Source: Janthinobacterium sp. TND4EL3
GTDB lineage: Bacteria > Pseudomonadota > Gammaproteobacteria > Burkholderiales > Burkholderiaceae_D
Length of the DNA stretch: 64,000 nucleotides
NCBI RefSeq assembly: GCF_900156175.1
Contig: NZ_FTMV01000009.1
Span: 203,153 to 267,152, forward strand
Reading direction: 5' to 3'
Shown here: one piece after another, positions 52,401-59,840 of the stretch
Numbering within the stretch: the stretch's first letter is position 1
Layout: each line of letters opens with the position of its first letter
The notes under the pieces: generated by a model
Told to the model about the DNA's origin: nothing
The model's database searches: none
Seen by the model: only the letters and a program-made list of their open reading frames with translations
Translations under genes and position numbers: made by a program

Positions 52401-52562
52401 TCGGAAATCCAGAAACCGCTGGCCATCGTCGTCATCGGCGGCCTGCTCAGCGCCACCGTGCTGACCCTGGTGCTGCTGCCGCTGCTGTTCCGCCGCTACG
52501 GCGTGGCGCGGCCGTCCGCCCCCACCCCACCCTTGACTGGAGCCCTGCATGCAGCACCCTGA
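49458..52562 (+). CDS. Heavy-metal efflux RND pump, CusA/CzcA family (1034 aa)
   Basis: Proton-driven inner-membrane exporter of about 1030 residues with 12 membrane segments. HME-RND marks: LPIDAFPDVSGTQVKL, APIEQELLGI, FMPTLDEGDIIMQIEKLPS. The TM4 proton-relay region reads GLAIAIGMLVDTAVVVVEN: it keeps the second Asp and the Glu but has Ala where zinc/cobalt/cadmium pumps have DFG, a pattern I associate with the monovalent-copper/silver (Cus) branch. The periplasmic region is not Met-rich enough to settle the metal. Start 49458 with AGGGAGG upstream, overlapping the adaptor stop. Confidence 0.93.
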   Translation: MLARLIALSLSQRLLVLVLAALMAAAGVQAFRALPIDAFPDVSGTQVKLILKAPGMTPEEVEARIVAPIEQELLGIPRQAVLRSQSKYAIADITLDFQEGTDVFWARQQVSERLAGVLKDLPASVSGGLAPITTPLGEIFMFTIEGPLSLMEKRTLLEWTIRPQLRNIAGVADVNSLGGMVRSFEVVPDLAALAARGLSLTQLQQALEANNRSDGAGRLGSGEEALLIRSDAAIRTLDDVRAIGIARRGGLAVNVGQVATVRIGQLTRYGAVTQDGRGEAVQALVLAMRGANAQQVVQQVRARLDALAPSLPEGTRISTFYDRGKLVERAVASVTGALAEATVLVIVLLYVFLGNLRSALVVACILPLAALATFLLMQAHGLSANLMSLGGLAIAIGMLVDTAVVVVENIEAHGARVQPGMPRLHGIYRAVREVALPVSAGMLVIMIVFLPLLTLQGLEGKLFAPVALTILFALAASLLLSLTVIPVLASLLLSERHAGTPRLVRKMEAAYLALLRRALGRERLVAGAAVAALLLAAGVFLHVGKSFMPTLDEGDIIMQIEKLPSINLQESARLDQAIERRILEQVPEVQRIVARLGSDELGLDPMGLNETDSFLVLKPRAQWRSADKEALVDALRAATASFPGVNISFTQPIEMRTSEMLSGVRGDVAVKIYGPDNRTLGALAARIVAQLQTLAGSEDVLTTQNAGVQYLQVDIDRVAAGRLGLSVEQVQGDLRTLIEGRQAGVVIEGGKRLPLLLRGGEQLQLSADLLRQLRLPTADGPAIALSQVASLRTVDGPVKVERENAARLVVVRANVRGRDLVGFVDEAKALVARQVPLPPGYRIAWGGQFENQQRAAARLALVVPVALALIFLLLFCTLRSIRQTLLVLVNIPFALTGGVYALAVTGEYLSVPASVGFIALMGIAVLNGLVMITCFNDLHARGAAVGELVLHGAVRRFRPVMMTACITGLGLVPLLLATGPGSEIQKPLAIVVIGGLLSATVLTLVLLPLLFRRYGVARPSAPTPPLTGALHAAP

Positions 52563-52875
52563 TCCTTCCGCCTGCGACGCCATGCTGACGCTGGCCCTGC
52601 CCGCCGCCCTCGAAGAGGACATCCTCGATTTCCTGCTGCTGCACCCGTCCTGGACCGCCGGGTTTTCCGTAATCGAGGCGCAAGGCATGGGGCCGGGCGC
52701 CGCCTACCCTTCCACCCTGGAGCAGGTACGCGGACGGGGGCGGCGCAAACTGGTCCTGATCGCCGGCATCGACGCCGACCTGCGCCTGCTCGTAGGCGCG
52801 CTGGCGGCACGGCTGCCCAAGCCCGACATCGCCTACTGGATCAGCCCCGTGCTGTGCCACGGGAGGCTGGCATGA
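52549..52875 (+). CDS. DUF3240 family protein (108 aa)
   Basis: Small cytoplasmic protein commonly found inside Czc-like operons, perhaps a PII-like or regulatory accessory; role unknown. Seen here: LTLALPAALEEDILDFLLLHP, GFSVIEAQGMG and a C-terminal IAYWISPVL. Overlaps the pump gene by 14 bp and the TolC gene by 4 bp, so it is an integral part of the operon. Confidence 0.85.
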   Translation: MQHPDPSACDAMLTLALPAALEEDILDFLLLHPSWTAGFSVIEAQGMGPGAAYPSTLEQVRGRGRRKLVLIAGIDADLRLLVGALAARLPKPDIAYWISPVLCHGRLA

Positions 52876-54101
52876 GGGTGCGCGCCATGGCGCTGCTGCT
52901 GTGCGTGGCGGCCGGGGCGCAGGCGGCGCCCGGCGCGCTGTCCGCGCTGCCGCCCGAAGCCGAGGTGCGGCGGGTGCTGGCCAGCCTGCCGGCGCTGCGC
53001 GAGGGCGTACTGAATGCGCAACTGGCCGGCGCCGAACGCGACAAGCTGGCCGCCGGTCCCCATGAATGGACGCTGCGCGCGGGCGCCAGCCGCCGCACCG
53101 TTCCCGGCGCGGAGCGCTATCGGGAACAGGAGGTGGCGCTGGAGCGTCCCCTGCGCTGGTTCGGCAAGGCTGGCCAGGACCAGGCGCTGGGCGAGCAAGG
53201 CCTGGCCGTGGCGCGGGCGCAGCATGCCGATGCCTGGCACGAGACGGGGCGCGCCCTGCTGCGCGACTGGTTCGACGCCCTGCGCGAGCTGGCCGGCGTG
53301 GCGCGGCTGGAAGAGCAGCTGGCCGTGACGCAGCGCCTGCAGGCGATCGCCGCGCGCCGCGTGCGGGCCGGCGACGGCGCCGGGCTCGAACTGCTGCAGG
53401 CCGATACGGAACAGCGGCGCGTGCTGGCCCTGCTGCAGCAGGCGCGCCAGCGCAGCGAGCAGACCTTGACCTTGCTGGCCGTCAGCTATCCCGGCTTGCC
53501 CCGTCCGCAGGCCGACGCGCTGCCCCCGCCGCTGGCGAGCGGCGAGGCCGTATCCGGCTGGGTCCAGCGCATCGAGCACGACAATCACGAGCTGCAGCTG
53601 GCCCAGGCGGAAGCGGAGCTGTACGCCATGCGTGCCAGGCGCCAGGCCAGCGACGCCATGCCCGACCCCACGCTGGCGCTGCGCGCGGCGCGCGAACGCG
53701 ACGGACAGGAGCGCGTATTCGGCGTAAGCCTGTCCTTTCCCTTGCCCGGCGCCGGACGCGCGGCCGACAGGTCGGCGGCGGCCATCCAGGCGGCGATGGC
53801 GCGCGAGCGGGTGGCGCAGACGCAGCTGCGCGTCGCCCTGGCGGCCAGGAGGGCGGCCAACGACAGCGTGCACACCCGCGAGATCTGGTCTACATTGCAA
53901 GAAGTGCAACAACAGACGGCGCGCCAGGCGGACCTGATGCTGCGCGCCTACGAGGCGGGCAAATGCCCGCTGGCCGAGGCGCTGGCCGGCCGGCGCCAGG
54001 CGCTCGATGCGGCGCTGACGGCGCAAACGGCGCAGATCGAGGCACTGGCGGCGCTGGCGCGCCTGCAGCTCGACGCGCACGCCATCTGGTCCATCGACTG
54101 A
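52872..54101 (+). CDS. TolC-family outer membrane efflux protein (409 aa)
   Basis: Outer-membrane channel of the efflux system. Signal peptide (MRVRAMALLLCVAAGAQA), then long alternating helices with two repeat halves (for example VRAGDGAGLELLQADTEQRR and YEAGKCPLAEALAGRRQ, the typical TolC/CusC repeat). ATG 52872 is chosen because GGGAGG precedes it and it overlaps the DUF3240 stop (ATGA). No lipobox cysteine, unlike CusC. Confidence 0.9.
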   Translation: MRVRAMALLLCVAAGAQAAPGALSALPPEAEVRRVLASLPALREGVLNAQLAGAERDKLAAGPHEWTLRAGASRRTVPGAERYREQEVALERPLRWFGKAGQDQALGEQGLAVARAQHADAWHETGRALLRDWFDALRELAGVARLEEQLAVTQRLQAIAARRVRAGDGAGLELLQADTEQRRVLALLQQARQRSEQTLTLLAVSYPGLPRPQADALPPPLASGEAVSGWVQRIEHDNHELQLAQAEAELYAMRARRQASDAMPDPTLALRAARERDGQERVFGVSLSFPLPGAGRAADRSAAAIQAAMARERVAQTQLRVALAARRAANDSVHTREIWSTLQEVQQQTARQADLMLRAYEAGKCPLAEALAGRRQALDAALTAQTAQIEALAALARLQLDAHAIWSID

Positions 54102-54151
54102 GGCGGCACGCCACCATGAATCATCCACCGACACACCAAAAAGGAAATACC

Positions 54152-54694
54152 ATGCACACGCACAATATGAATCCGCAGGGCTGGCGCCATGCGGCCCCGG
54201 CCCGCCTGCTGCACTGGCTGATGGCCGTGCTGATCCCCGTCATGCTGGCCCTGGGCTGGTACATGATGGAAGTGGAAGACGAGCCAGGCAGCGAGGTGTA
54301 CTTCAATCTGCATAAATCGCTGGGCCTGCTGCTGCTCATGCTGCTTGCCGCGCGCGCCGCCTGGCGCCTGGGCCACCGCCCGGCGGACTTGCCGCCGTCG
54401 GTGCCATTTTGGCAAGCACGGCTGTCACGCCTGGGCCACGGCCTGCTGTACCTGGGCATGCTGCTGGTGCCAGCCACGGGCCTGGCGGGGGCACTGCTGA
54501 GCAAGAGCGGCGCGGCCTTCTTCGGCCTGGCGCTGCCGCGCTGGTTCGCGCCCGACCACGCGCTGGCCGAGCAATGGTTCGGACTGCATGAATTGGCGGC
54601 CTGGACCCTGGCCGGCCTGGTCGTGCTGCACCTGCTGGCAGGCCTCAAGCATCTGCTGCTGGGCAAGGACGGGGTTTTCCAGCGCATGCTGTAG
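54152..54694 (+). CDS. Cytochrome b561-type membrane protein (180 aa)
   Basis: Four-helix diheme cytochrome b of the YodB/CybB type, moving electrons between quinol and an acceptor in the membrane. Histidines placed as in the family: LLHWLM (about residue 23), NLHKSLG (about 55), GLHELAAW and VLHLLAGLKH near the end. ATG 54152 follows AAAAGGAA; an in-frame ATG at 54116 would add 12 polar residues. It follows the tolC-like gene by 50 bp and may be part of the metal operon. Confidence 0.9.
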   Translation: MHTHNMNPQGWRHAAPARLLHWLMAVLIPVMLALGWYMMEVEDEPGSEVYFNLHKSLGLLLLMLLAARAAWRLGHRPADLPPSVPFWQARLSRLGHGLLYLGMLLVPATGLAGALLSKSGAAFFGLALPRWFAPDHALAEQWFGLHELAAWTLAGLVVLHLLAGLKHLLLGKDGVFQRML

Positions 54695-54842
54695 CGCGCA
54701 TTGGCCTTGGGCCTGTGTTCATGCGGCATTCGGTCGCGCTCGCTGTCTGCCGCCGATACTGGTCATGCTTTCCACCCGACAAGGAATGCGGCATGGCCAG
54801 AACAGACAACACGCCGCCTTTTCCACACCCGCCGCCTGTGGC

Positions 54843-54902
54843 GCTTCCAGCATCGCGCGCACGGTGCTGCGGGTGACGACCTTGCCGGTGCTGGTGCCGC
54901 AC
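54843..54902 (+). pseudogene. Relic of a universal stress protein 3' end
   Basis: Translates as ASSIARTVLRVTTLPVLVPH, against TRTVLQETTLPVLVSH at the end of the intact universal stress protein (45304-45351); the DNA matches at roughly 41 of 48 bases. Nothing recognisable of the rest of the gene remains between 54695 and 54842. No start, so certainly not expressed as a USP. Confidence 0.55.
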
Positions 54903-54930
54903 CAGCGAAGCCATGCGCCGGGAAAAAATA

Positions 54931-55304
54931 GGGCTATGTCACCGTCAGGTGTGGGAATGCTCCCACCGTTGCTTTCAGTAACGCTTCTGATGAGCGGATG
55001 CGCCCGGCGTCGAGGATCCAGCGCCATGCCAGGTAATTCGGCAGGTAGCGCGTCGCCACGCCGTGAAAGGGCCGCAGCCATGCGCGCAGGCGGCTGTGAT
55101 AGGCGTTGACGTTCTGTACATGGGCGGCGCCCTGCACGGGGAGGCCGGCGCGCAAGTCGACGGCCTCGTGGCTGATGCCCGCGCGATAAAACGGATCCAT
55201 TTGGCGTGCTGCATGGAAGGCTCCTGTTTGTCTGATATAGACACTCGGACAGCCGGGGCAGAGCAAGATTCCTGGAAATCCCCTACTTAACGGAGACAGA
55301 GCCA
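54931..55304 (-). mobile_element. Internally deleted IS1595-type element (about 374 bp)
   Basis: Imperfect terminal inverted repeats of about 28 bp bound the region: the left starts GGGCTATGTCaCCGT and the right end, read inward, TGGCTCTGTCtCCGT, with about 20 of 29 positions matching. Between them is only the C-terminal part of a transposase. Flanks AAAAATA (54924-54930) and AAAGATA (55304-55310) may be a decayed target duplication. The usual element would be around 1 kb, so most of the interior is lost. Confidence 0.6.
54934..55200 (-). pseudogene. IS1595-family transposase, C-terminal fragment
   Basis: About 88 residues including [16 protein letters not shown] and [19 protein letters not shown], then [17 protein letters not shown], which is the C-terminal signature of IS1595/ISXO2 transposases. 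The N-terminal zinc ribbon and most of the DDE core are missing. The stop codon lies inside the left terminal repeat, as often in this family. Confidence 0.8.
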
Positions 55305-55428
55305 AAGATAAAGCGACACCGGCGGCAGCGCCGGAAGGTCTACAATGGATGCGCAGTTGTCCGCCGCACGTTCACGCCTTTGCAACCGTGCGGTTTCCGC
55401 CGTTTCCCTTGCCACAAGGAGTATCCGC

Positions 55429-56127
55429 ATGAGCCAGCAAGCCACCATCGTCCTCGTCCACGGTTTCTGGGGCGGCGCCGCCCACTGGAGCCGCGTCATC
55501 GCCGAATTGCGCCGACAGGGCCACACGGCCATCCGCGCCGTGGAACTGCCATTGACGTCGCTGGCCGACGACGCCGAACGCACGCGCAAGATGGTGGCGC
55601 AGGTGGACGGCCCGGTGTTGCTTGTTGGACACTCCTACGGCGGCGCCGTCATCAGCGTGGCCGGCAATGCGCCGAATGTGGCGGGCCTCGTGTACATCGC
55701 CGCCTTCGCGCCCGATGCGGGCGAAAGCGCCGGCAGCATCACGCAGCAACACCCGCCGCTGGGCGCGGCCAGCCTGGAAGGCGACAGCGACGGCTATCTG
55801 TGGGTCAAGCCCGAGCAATACCATGACAGCTTTTGCCAGGACCTCGATGCGGAAGAAGGCGCCGTGCTGGGCGTGATCCAGAAGGCGCCGCTGGCGGGCA
55901 CCTTCGGCGACACCGTTGCCGACCCGGCCTGGCGCCACAAGCCCAGCTGGTACCAGGTGTCCAGCGCCGATCGCATGATCTCCCCCGTCAACCAGGAACG
56001 CATGGCGGCACGCCTGCAGGCGCGCAAAGTCATCACGCTCAACGCCAGCCACGCTTCGCTCGCATCGCGTCCCGTGGAGGTGGCGGCGTTGATCCTGGAA
56101 GCGGCGGGCGCCGTGGCGCAGCAATAG
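55429..56127 (+). CDS. Alpha/beta hydrolase (232 aa)
   Basis: Small cytoplasmic hydrolase of the EstA/salicylate-esterase-like group. Nucleophile Ser69 in GHSYGG, oxyanion region LVHGFWGGAAHW (about 10-20), and a likely catalytic His in NASHASLASRP. A cap region lies at about 110-165. ATG 55429 has CAAGGAG 8 bases upstream. Substrate unknown; no operon partners. Confidence 0.9.
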   Translation: MSQQATIVLVHGFWGGAAHWSRVIAELRRQGHTAIRAVELPLTSLADDAERTRKMVAQVDGPVLLVGHSYGGAVISVAGNAPNVAGLVYIAAFAPDAGESAGSITQQHPPLGAASLEGDSDGYLWVKPEQYHDSFCQDLDAEEGAVLGVIQKAPLAGTFGDTVADPAWRHKPSWYQVSSADRMISPVNQERMAARLQARKVITLNASHASLASRPVEVAALILEAAGAVAQQ

Positions 56128-56132
56128 ACAGG

Positions 56133-56164
56133 CAAAAAGAAGGCTCCTGGGGATCAGGAGCCTT
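56133..56164 (-). terminator. Rho-independent terminator (minus strand)
   Basis: Perfect 10-bp stem AAGGCTCCTG/CAGGAGCCTT (56140-56149, 56155-56164), 5-nt loop, followed on the minus strand by TCTTTTT (56133-56139). It serves CorA transcripts, 180 bp beyond the corA stop, and may also stop the hydrolase transcript coming from the left. Confidence 0.75.
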
Positions 56165-56342
56165 GTGGCGTCGGGGAGTCAATGTGTCATACCGGCGATA
56201 CAGGGGTACGGCGCCGGCGGGACACCTTATCCACGCCAAGGAGGTTCATCCACCTTCAACCACCTTCACTCAGACACTTCATCGTAGCAGCTTATTTTGC
56301 GGAAAAACTCTCCAATACTTGCATGGCGGCCAACGGCGGCCG

Positions 56343-57329
56343 CTACAGCCAGCCGTCGCGCTTCAGGCGCCGGTGCAGCAGGTAGCAGCCGACGAGGATG
56401 CCGGCGATGACGGCCGGATAGCTGCCGCGCCATTTCAGCTCCGGCATGAACTCGAAGTTCATGCCGTACAGGCTGAAGACCATGGTGGGCACGGCCAGGA
56501 TGGCGCCCCAGCCGGCCAGGCGCTTGACGACCTCGTTCTGGCGCAGCGAAATCTGGCCCAGCGCCACCTGCATGGCGGAATTGACCATTTCGCGCATCTG
56601 CCCCGCCGTGTGCGTGACCCGCTTCACGTGGTCGAGGATGTCACGGTAATAGATGCGGTTTTCCTTGGGCACGATATCGCCGTGGAAACGGATCAGCTGG
56701 GTGCAGATTTCATGCAACGGGTTGACGGCCGCGTCCAGTTTCAGCAGTTCCGTCTTGAGCTGGTAGAAATCCTGCAGCTTGTCTTCGCTCAAACTGGGCT
56801 TGAACAGCTGGGTTTCGTATTGCTGGAATTTGGCCTGCAAGTGGTCGATGCAGGGCTGGTACTGGTCGACGATGAAGTCGATGATGGAGTACAACACATA
56901 GCCGGGGCCGCTGGCCAGCTTGTCCGGCACGCTTTCCTTGCGTTCGCGCAACTTCGCATAGCCGGCCGACGGGCCGTGGCGCACGGTGATAATAAAACGG
57001 CAACCGAGGAAGACGTGCGTCTCGCCGTAGACGATGGCGTCGCCGTCGAGGCTGGCCGTGTGCAGCACCATGAACAGGGTGTCGCCGTACTCCTCGAGCT
57101 TGGGCCGCTCGTGCGCCGCTTCCGCATCTTCGACGGCCAGTTCGTGCAGGCCGAACGCCGTCTGCAGCGCCTGCATGGCGGCGGCATCGGGGCTGGCCAG
57201 GCCGATCCACACGAAACAGCTGGGGTCGCCGAGGAAATCGCCCGCCTTGTCGATGTCGAAGTGGGCGATCTTCCTGCCATCGCGGTAGGCTTCGCAGTTG
57301 ACGACGGCTGCGTGGGTACTGAGGTCCAT
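56343..57329 (-). CDS. corA: CorA-like magnesium/cobalt transporter (328 aa)
   Basis: Pentameric divalent-cation channel. Large N-terminal cytoplasmic domain, long helix, then two C-terminal membrane segments with the selectivity motif in SLYGMNFEF (GMN) between them. The C-terminus ends in a basic HRRLKRDGWL tail. ATG 57329, weak ribosome site CCGGA. Between its stop and the terminator lies a 180-bp stretch with no feature I recognise. Confidence 0.94.
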   Translation of the reverse strand: MDLSTHAAVVNCEAYRDGRKIAHFDIDKAGDFLGDPSCFVWIGLASPDAAAMQALQTAFGLHELAVEDAEAAHERPKLEEYGDTLFMVLHTASLDGDAIVYGETHVFLGCRFIITVRHGPSAGYAKLRERKESVPDKLASGPGYVLYSIIDFIVDQYQPCIDHLQAKFQQYETQLFKPSLSEDKLQDFYQLKTELLKLDAAVNPLHEICTQLIRFHGDIVPKENRIYYRDILDHVKRVTHTAGQMREMVNSAMQVALGQISLRQNEVVKRLAGWGAILAVPTMVFSLYGMNFEFMPELKWRGSYPAVIAGILVGCYLLHRRLKRDGWL

Positions 57330-57424
57330 GGTGGTTCCGGTATTGACTGCGAGAGGGACGCTCAGTATAGCGGAACAGCAATTATCACTCTGTTAAGCAT
57401 GACGGCCGCCGGCCGTAAACCGCG

Positions 57425-58057
57425 TCAAAACAGGCCGAACAGCGACTTTTTTGGCGCCGCACAGGCGGCCGTGACGGGCGCCGCGATTTCCTGCCTGGCC
57501 GCCGGGTCCGTCACATCGAGCAGCACCTGTCTGCACTTGTTATCGCCCAGGAAACGGAATTCCACCTGGTATTTCTTGCCCGCTTCCGGCGTCAGCTGCA
57601 GGGTCAGCGGGCCGCAGGATCCGGCGCGCAAGCCGTGCTCTGCCGGCCAGTCGGCGTACGCCTGCACCCAGACCGGCTCGCCCGCGCTCAGCGTTGTCTC
57701 CACGGCCGGCAGCACGCCCGTCATGCGCCGCGACCGCTCGACCATCTTCGCGATAAACGGCAGCAGTTTTTCGCGCAAGGTCGTGGCGTCGTACACCTTG
57801 CCCGCCGGCGTAAAGTCCTTGCACTCTTCGGCGCTGCTGCTGGTGCCGTAGTCCACCACCATCTGCTCGCCCGAGGATACGAGGCTCAGTTTCGCAACGG
57901 CAGGCAAGGCGGCCGGATGCGCCACGGCAGGCGCCTCTGCCGGGGCTTCCACCGCCGGCTTCGCCACAACTTCGTCCACCGCCTGGGTCGCCCCGGCATG
58001 CACGCTGGCCGCAGCCAGCAAGACACTCAACATACTACGCACACTATGATTAGACAC
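57425..58057 (-). CDS. Exported hypothetical protein (210 aa)
   Basis: N-terminal signal peptide (SMLSVLLAAASVHAGATQ), a low-complexity Ala/Pro/Glu/Val linker (about 28-55), then a soluble domain with four spaced cysteines (EECKDF, AGSCGPL, DNKCRQV and TAACAAP). The start is GTG 58057 after GGGTG; ATG 58033 is the alternative and still leaves a signal peptide. No family recognised; periplasmic location likely. Confidence 0.72.
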   Translation of the reverse strand: MSNHSVRSMLSVLLAAASVHAGATQAVDEVVAKPAVEAPAEAPAVAHPAALPAVAKLSLVSSGEQMVVDYGTSSSAEECKDFTPAGKVYDATTLREKLLPFIAKMVERSRRMTGVLPAVETTLSAGEPVWVQAYADWPAEHGLRAGSCGPLTLQLTPEAGKKYQVEFRFLGDNKCRQVLLDVTDPAARQEIAAPVTAACAAPKKSLFGLF

Positions 58058-58090
58058 AAAGACACCCAGATTCAGAATAAGTTTAAATGG

Positions 58091-58120
58091 AACATTAGTT
58101 TATGCAATACAACTAATGTT
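58091..58120. promoter_or_regulatory. Perfect 10-bp inverted repeat between divergent genes
   Basis: AACATTAGTT (58091-58100) and AACTAATGTT (58111-58120) with exactly 10 bp between, in the AT-rich gap between the exported protein and the sigma-factor gene. A second, shorter one, ATTTCCA-TG-TGGAAAT, lies at 58145-58160. Good operator candidates. Confidence 0.5.
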
Positions 58121-58298
58121 GCCGTAAAAGATAACACATTAAATATTTCCATGTGGAAATTTCATACCATGCAAGCAAGATCAAGCCCAGCCATCCTCAT
58201 TGACATTCAGATACTCCCATGTAAAATGAGAACCATTCGCATTTAAGAAGGGCCAGCATCTGCCACGCATGGACTTCCGCGCCAACCTGGAGTGTGTC

Positions 58299-58826
58299 GT
58301 GACGCATGCCGTATCCCCTGCCGCCGATCCGCCAAGCCCGTATTGCCTCAGCCAACTGTACGGCGAGCACCATCCCTGGCTGCTGCGCTGGCTGCGCGGC
58401 AAGCTCGCGTGCACCGACCACGCGGCCGACCTGGCGCAGGACACCTTCGTAAAACTGCTGGCCACGCCCGCCGAACGCGCCGTCACCATGCGCGAACCGC
58501 GCGCCTACCTGACCACCGTGGCGCGGCGCCTGCTGATCGACCATTACCGCCGCCAGTCGCTGGAGCAGGCCTGGCTGGCCACCCTGGCGCAACTGCCCGC
58601 ACCCGCCGCGCCGTCGGCGGAAGAGCGTTTATTGATCCTGGAAACCCTGCACCGCATCGACGCCATGCTCGACGGCCTGGGCGCTAAGGTGCGCACGGCC
58701 TTTTTGCTGTCGCAGCTCGAAGGCATGGAGTATGCGGACATCGCCGCGCGCCTGCGGGTCAGCGAGCGCACCGTCAAGCGCTACATGGTGCAGGCATACG
58801 CCCAATGCATCGTGCTGCTGGCATGA
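58299..58826 (+). CDS. FecI-type ECF sigma factor (175 aa)
   Basis: Extracytoplasmic-function sigma factor controlling the receptor operon downstream. Region 2 (LYGEHHPWLLRWLRGKL, ADLAQDTFVKLL, REPRAYLTTVARRLLIDHYRR) and region 4 (VRTAFLLSQLEGMEYADIAARLRVSERTVKRYM) are complete. I prefer GTG 58299 because GGAG lies 6 bases before it; ATG 58269 would add 10 residues but has no ribosome site. The stop overlaps fecR by 4 bp. Confidence 0.92.
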   Translation: MTHAVSPAADPPSPYCLSQLYGEHHPWLLRWLRGKLACTDHAADLAQDTFVKLLATPAERAVTMREPRAYLTTVARRLLIDHYRRQSLEQAWLATLAQLPAPAAPSAEERLLILETLHRIDAMLDGLGAKVRTAFLLSQLEGMEYADIAARLRVSERTVKRYMVQAYAQCIVLLA

Positions 58827-59779
58827 GCACGGCCATCGATGCGCGCGCCGCGCGCGCCGCGGCGCACTGGATGATGCGCCTGCAAGGCGGAGAACTGGAC
58901 GCCGCCGCGCAACAGGCGCTGGCCGGCTGGCGCGCCGCCCACCCCGACCATGAAACGGCCTGGCAGCGCGCCGAGCAGGTCTGCCGCACCTTCGGCATGC
59001 TGCCCCCGCCGCTGGCCATGCCTGTGCTGGACCGCCCGGGCGGCGCCGCCCGCCGTGCCGCCCTGAAGACCCTGGCCCTGCTGATCGCCGCCGGGCCGGC
59101 CGGCTGGGCCACGCTGAAGGTGGCCCCATGGCAGGCATGGACGGCCGAGCTGCGCACGGCGACGGGCGAAATCCGCCATCTTGCCTTGCCCGACGGCAGC
59201 ACCCTGAGCCTGAACACGGCCAGCGCCGCCGACCTCGGTTTCAGCGACGCGCTGCGCCTGGTCCAGCTGCGCGCCGGCGAACTGCACGTGGCGACCAGCC
59301 CCGATCCGCTCGGGCGTCCCTTCATCGTGCGCACCAGCAATGGCAGCATCCGCGCACTCGGCACGCGCTTCACGGTGCGCCAGGACGACAGCCTGTTCGG
59401 CGCGCGCACCCGCGTGGCCGTCGCGCAGGGCGCCGTCGAAGTGCGGCCCGCCGAAGGCAGGCCCCGCATCGTGCAGGCGGGCTGGCAAGCCAGCTTCGAC
59501 GCGTCGGCCGCCGGGGTGCCGCAGCCGCTGGCGCCCCGGGCAGATGCCTGGCTCAAGGGTTTGCTGTACGCGGACGACACGCCGCTGGCCGACGTGCTGG
59601 CGCAGCTGGCCCGCTACCGCCACGGCGTCGTGCGCTGCGACCCGGCCGTGGCGCGGCTGCGCGTGTCGGGCGTGTTCCAGCTGCATGACACGGATCAACA
59701 ATTATCACTATTGCAAGCATCGCTCCCCATCCGCGTGCGGCGCCACAGCCGTTTCTGGATTTCCGTCGAACCAATATAA
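58823..59779 (+). CDS. FecR-type anti-sigma regulator (318 aa)
   Basis: Inner-membrane regulator relaying receptor occupancy to the sigma factor. N-terminal cytoplasmic DUF4880-like part (AAHWMMRLQGGELD, HPDHETAWQRAEQV), one membrane segment (about 78-95), periplasmic FecR domain (TATGEIRHLALPDGSTLSLN, RTSNGSIRALGTRFTV) and a C-terminal receptor-contact domain. ATGA overlap with the sigma factor. Confidence 0.93.
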   Translation: MSTAIDARAARAAAHWMMRLQGGELDAAAQQALAGWRAAHPDHETAWQRAEQVCRTFGMLPPPLAMPVLDRPGGAARRAALKTLALLIAAGPAGWATLKVAPWQAWTAELRTATGEIRHLALPDGSTLSLNTASAADLGFSDALRLVQLRAGELHVATSPDPLGRPFIVRTSNGSIRALGTRFTVRQDDSLFGARTRVAVAQGAVEVRPAEGRPRIVQAGWQASFDASAAGVPQPLAPRADAWLKGLLYADDTPLADVLAQLARYRHGVVRCDPAVARLRVSGVFQLHDTDQQLSLLQASLPIRVRRHSRFWISVEPI

Positions 59780-59840
59780 AAACTTCTGAAAAAATGTCCC
59801 TTTCGCGCATGTGCCCCGTCAATCCACACAGGACCAACAC

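Noticed and set aside
49458..52562. Calling the pump CusA
   Set aside because: Only the TM4 motif points to copper/silver; no Met-rich pattern or CusC-type lipoprotein partner supports a specific metal.
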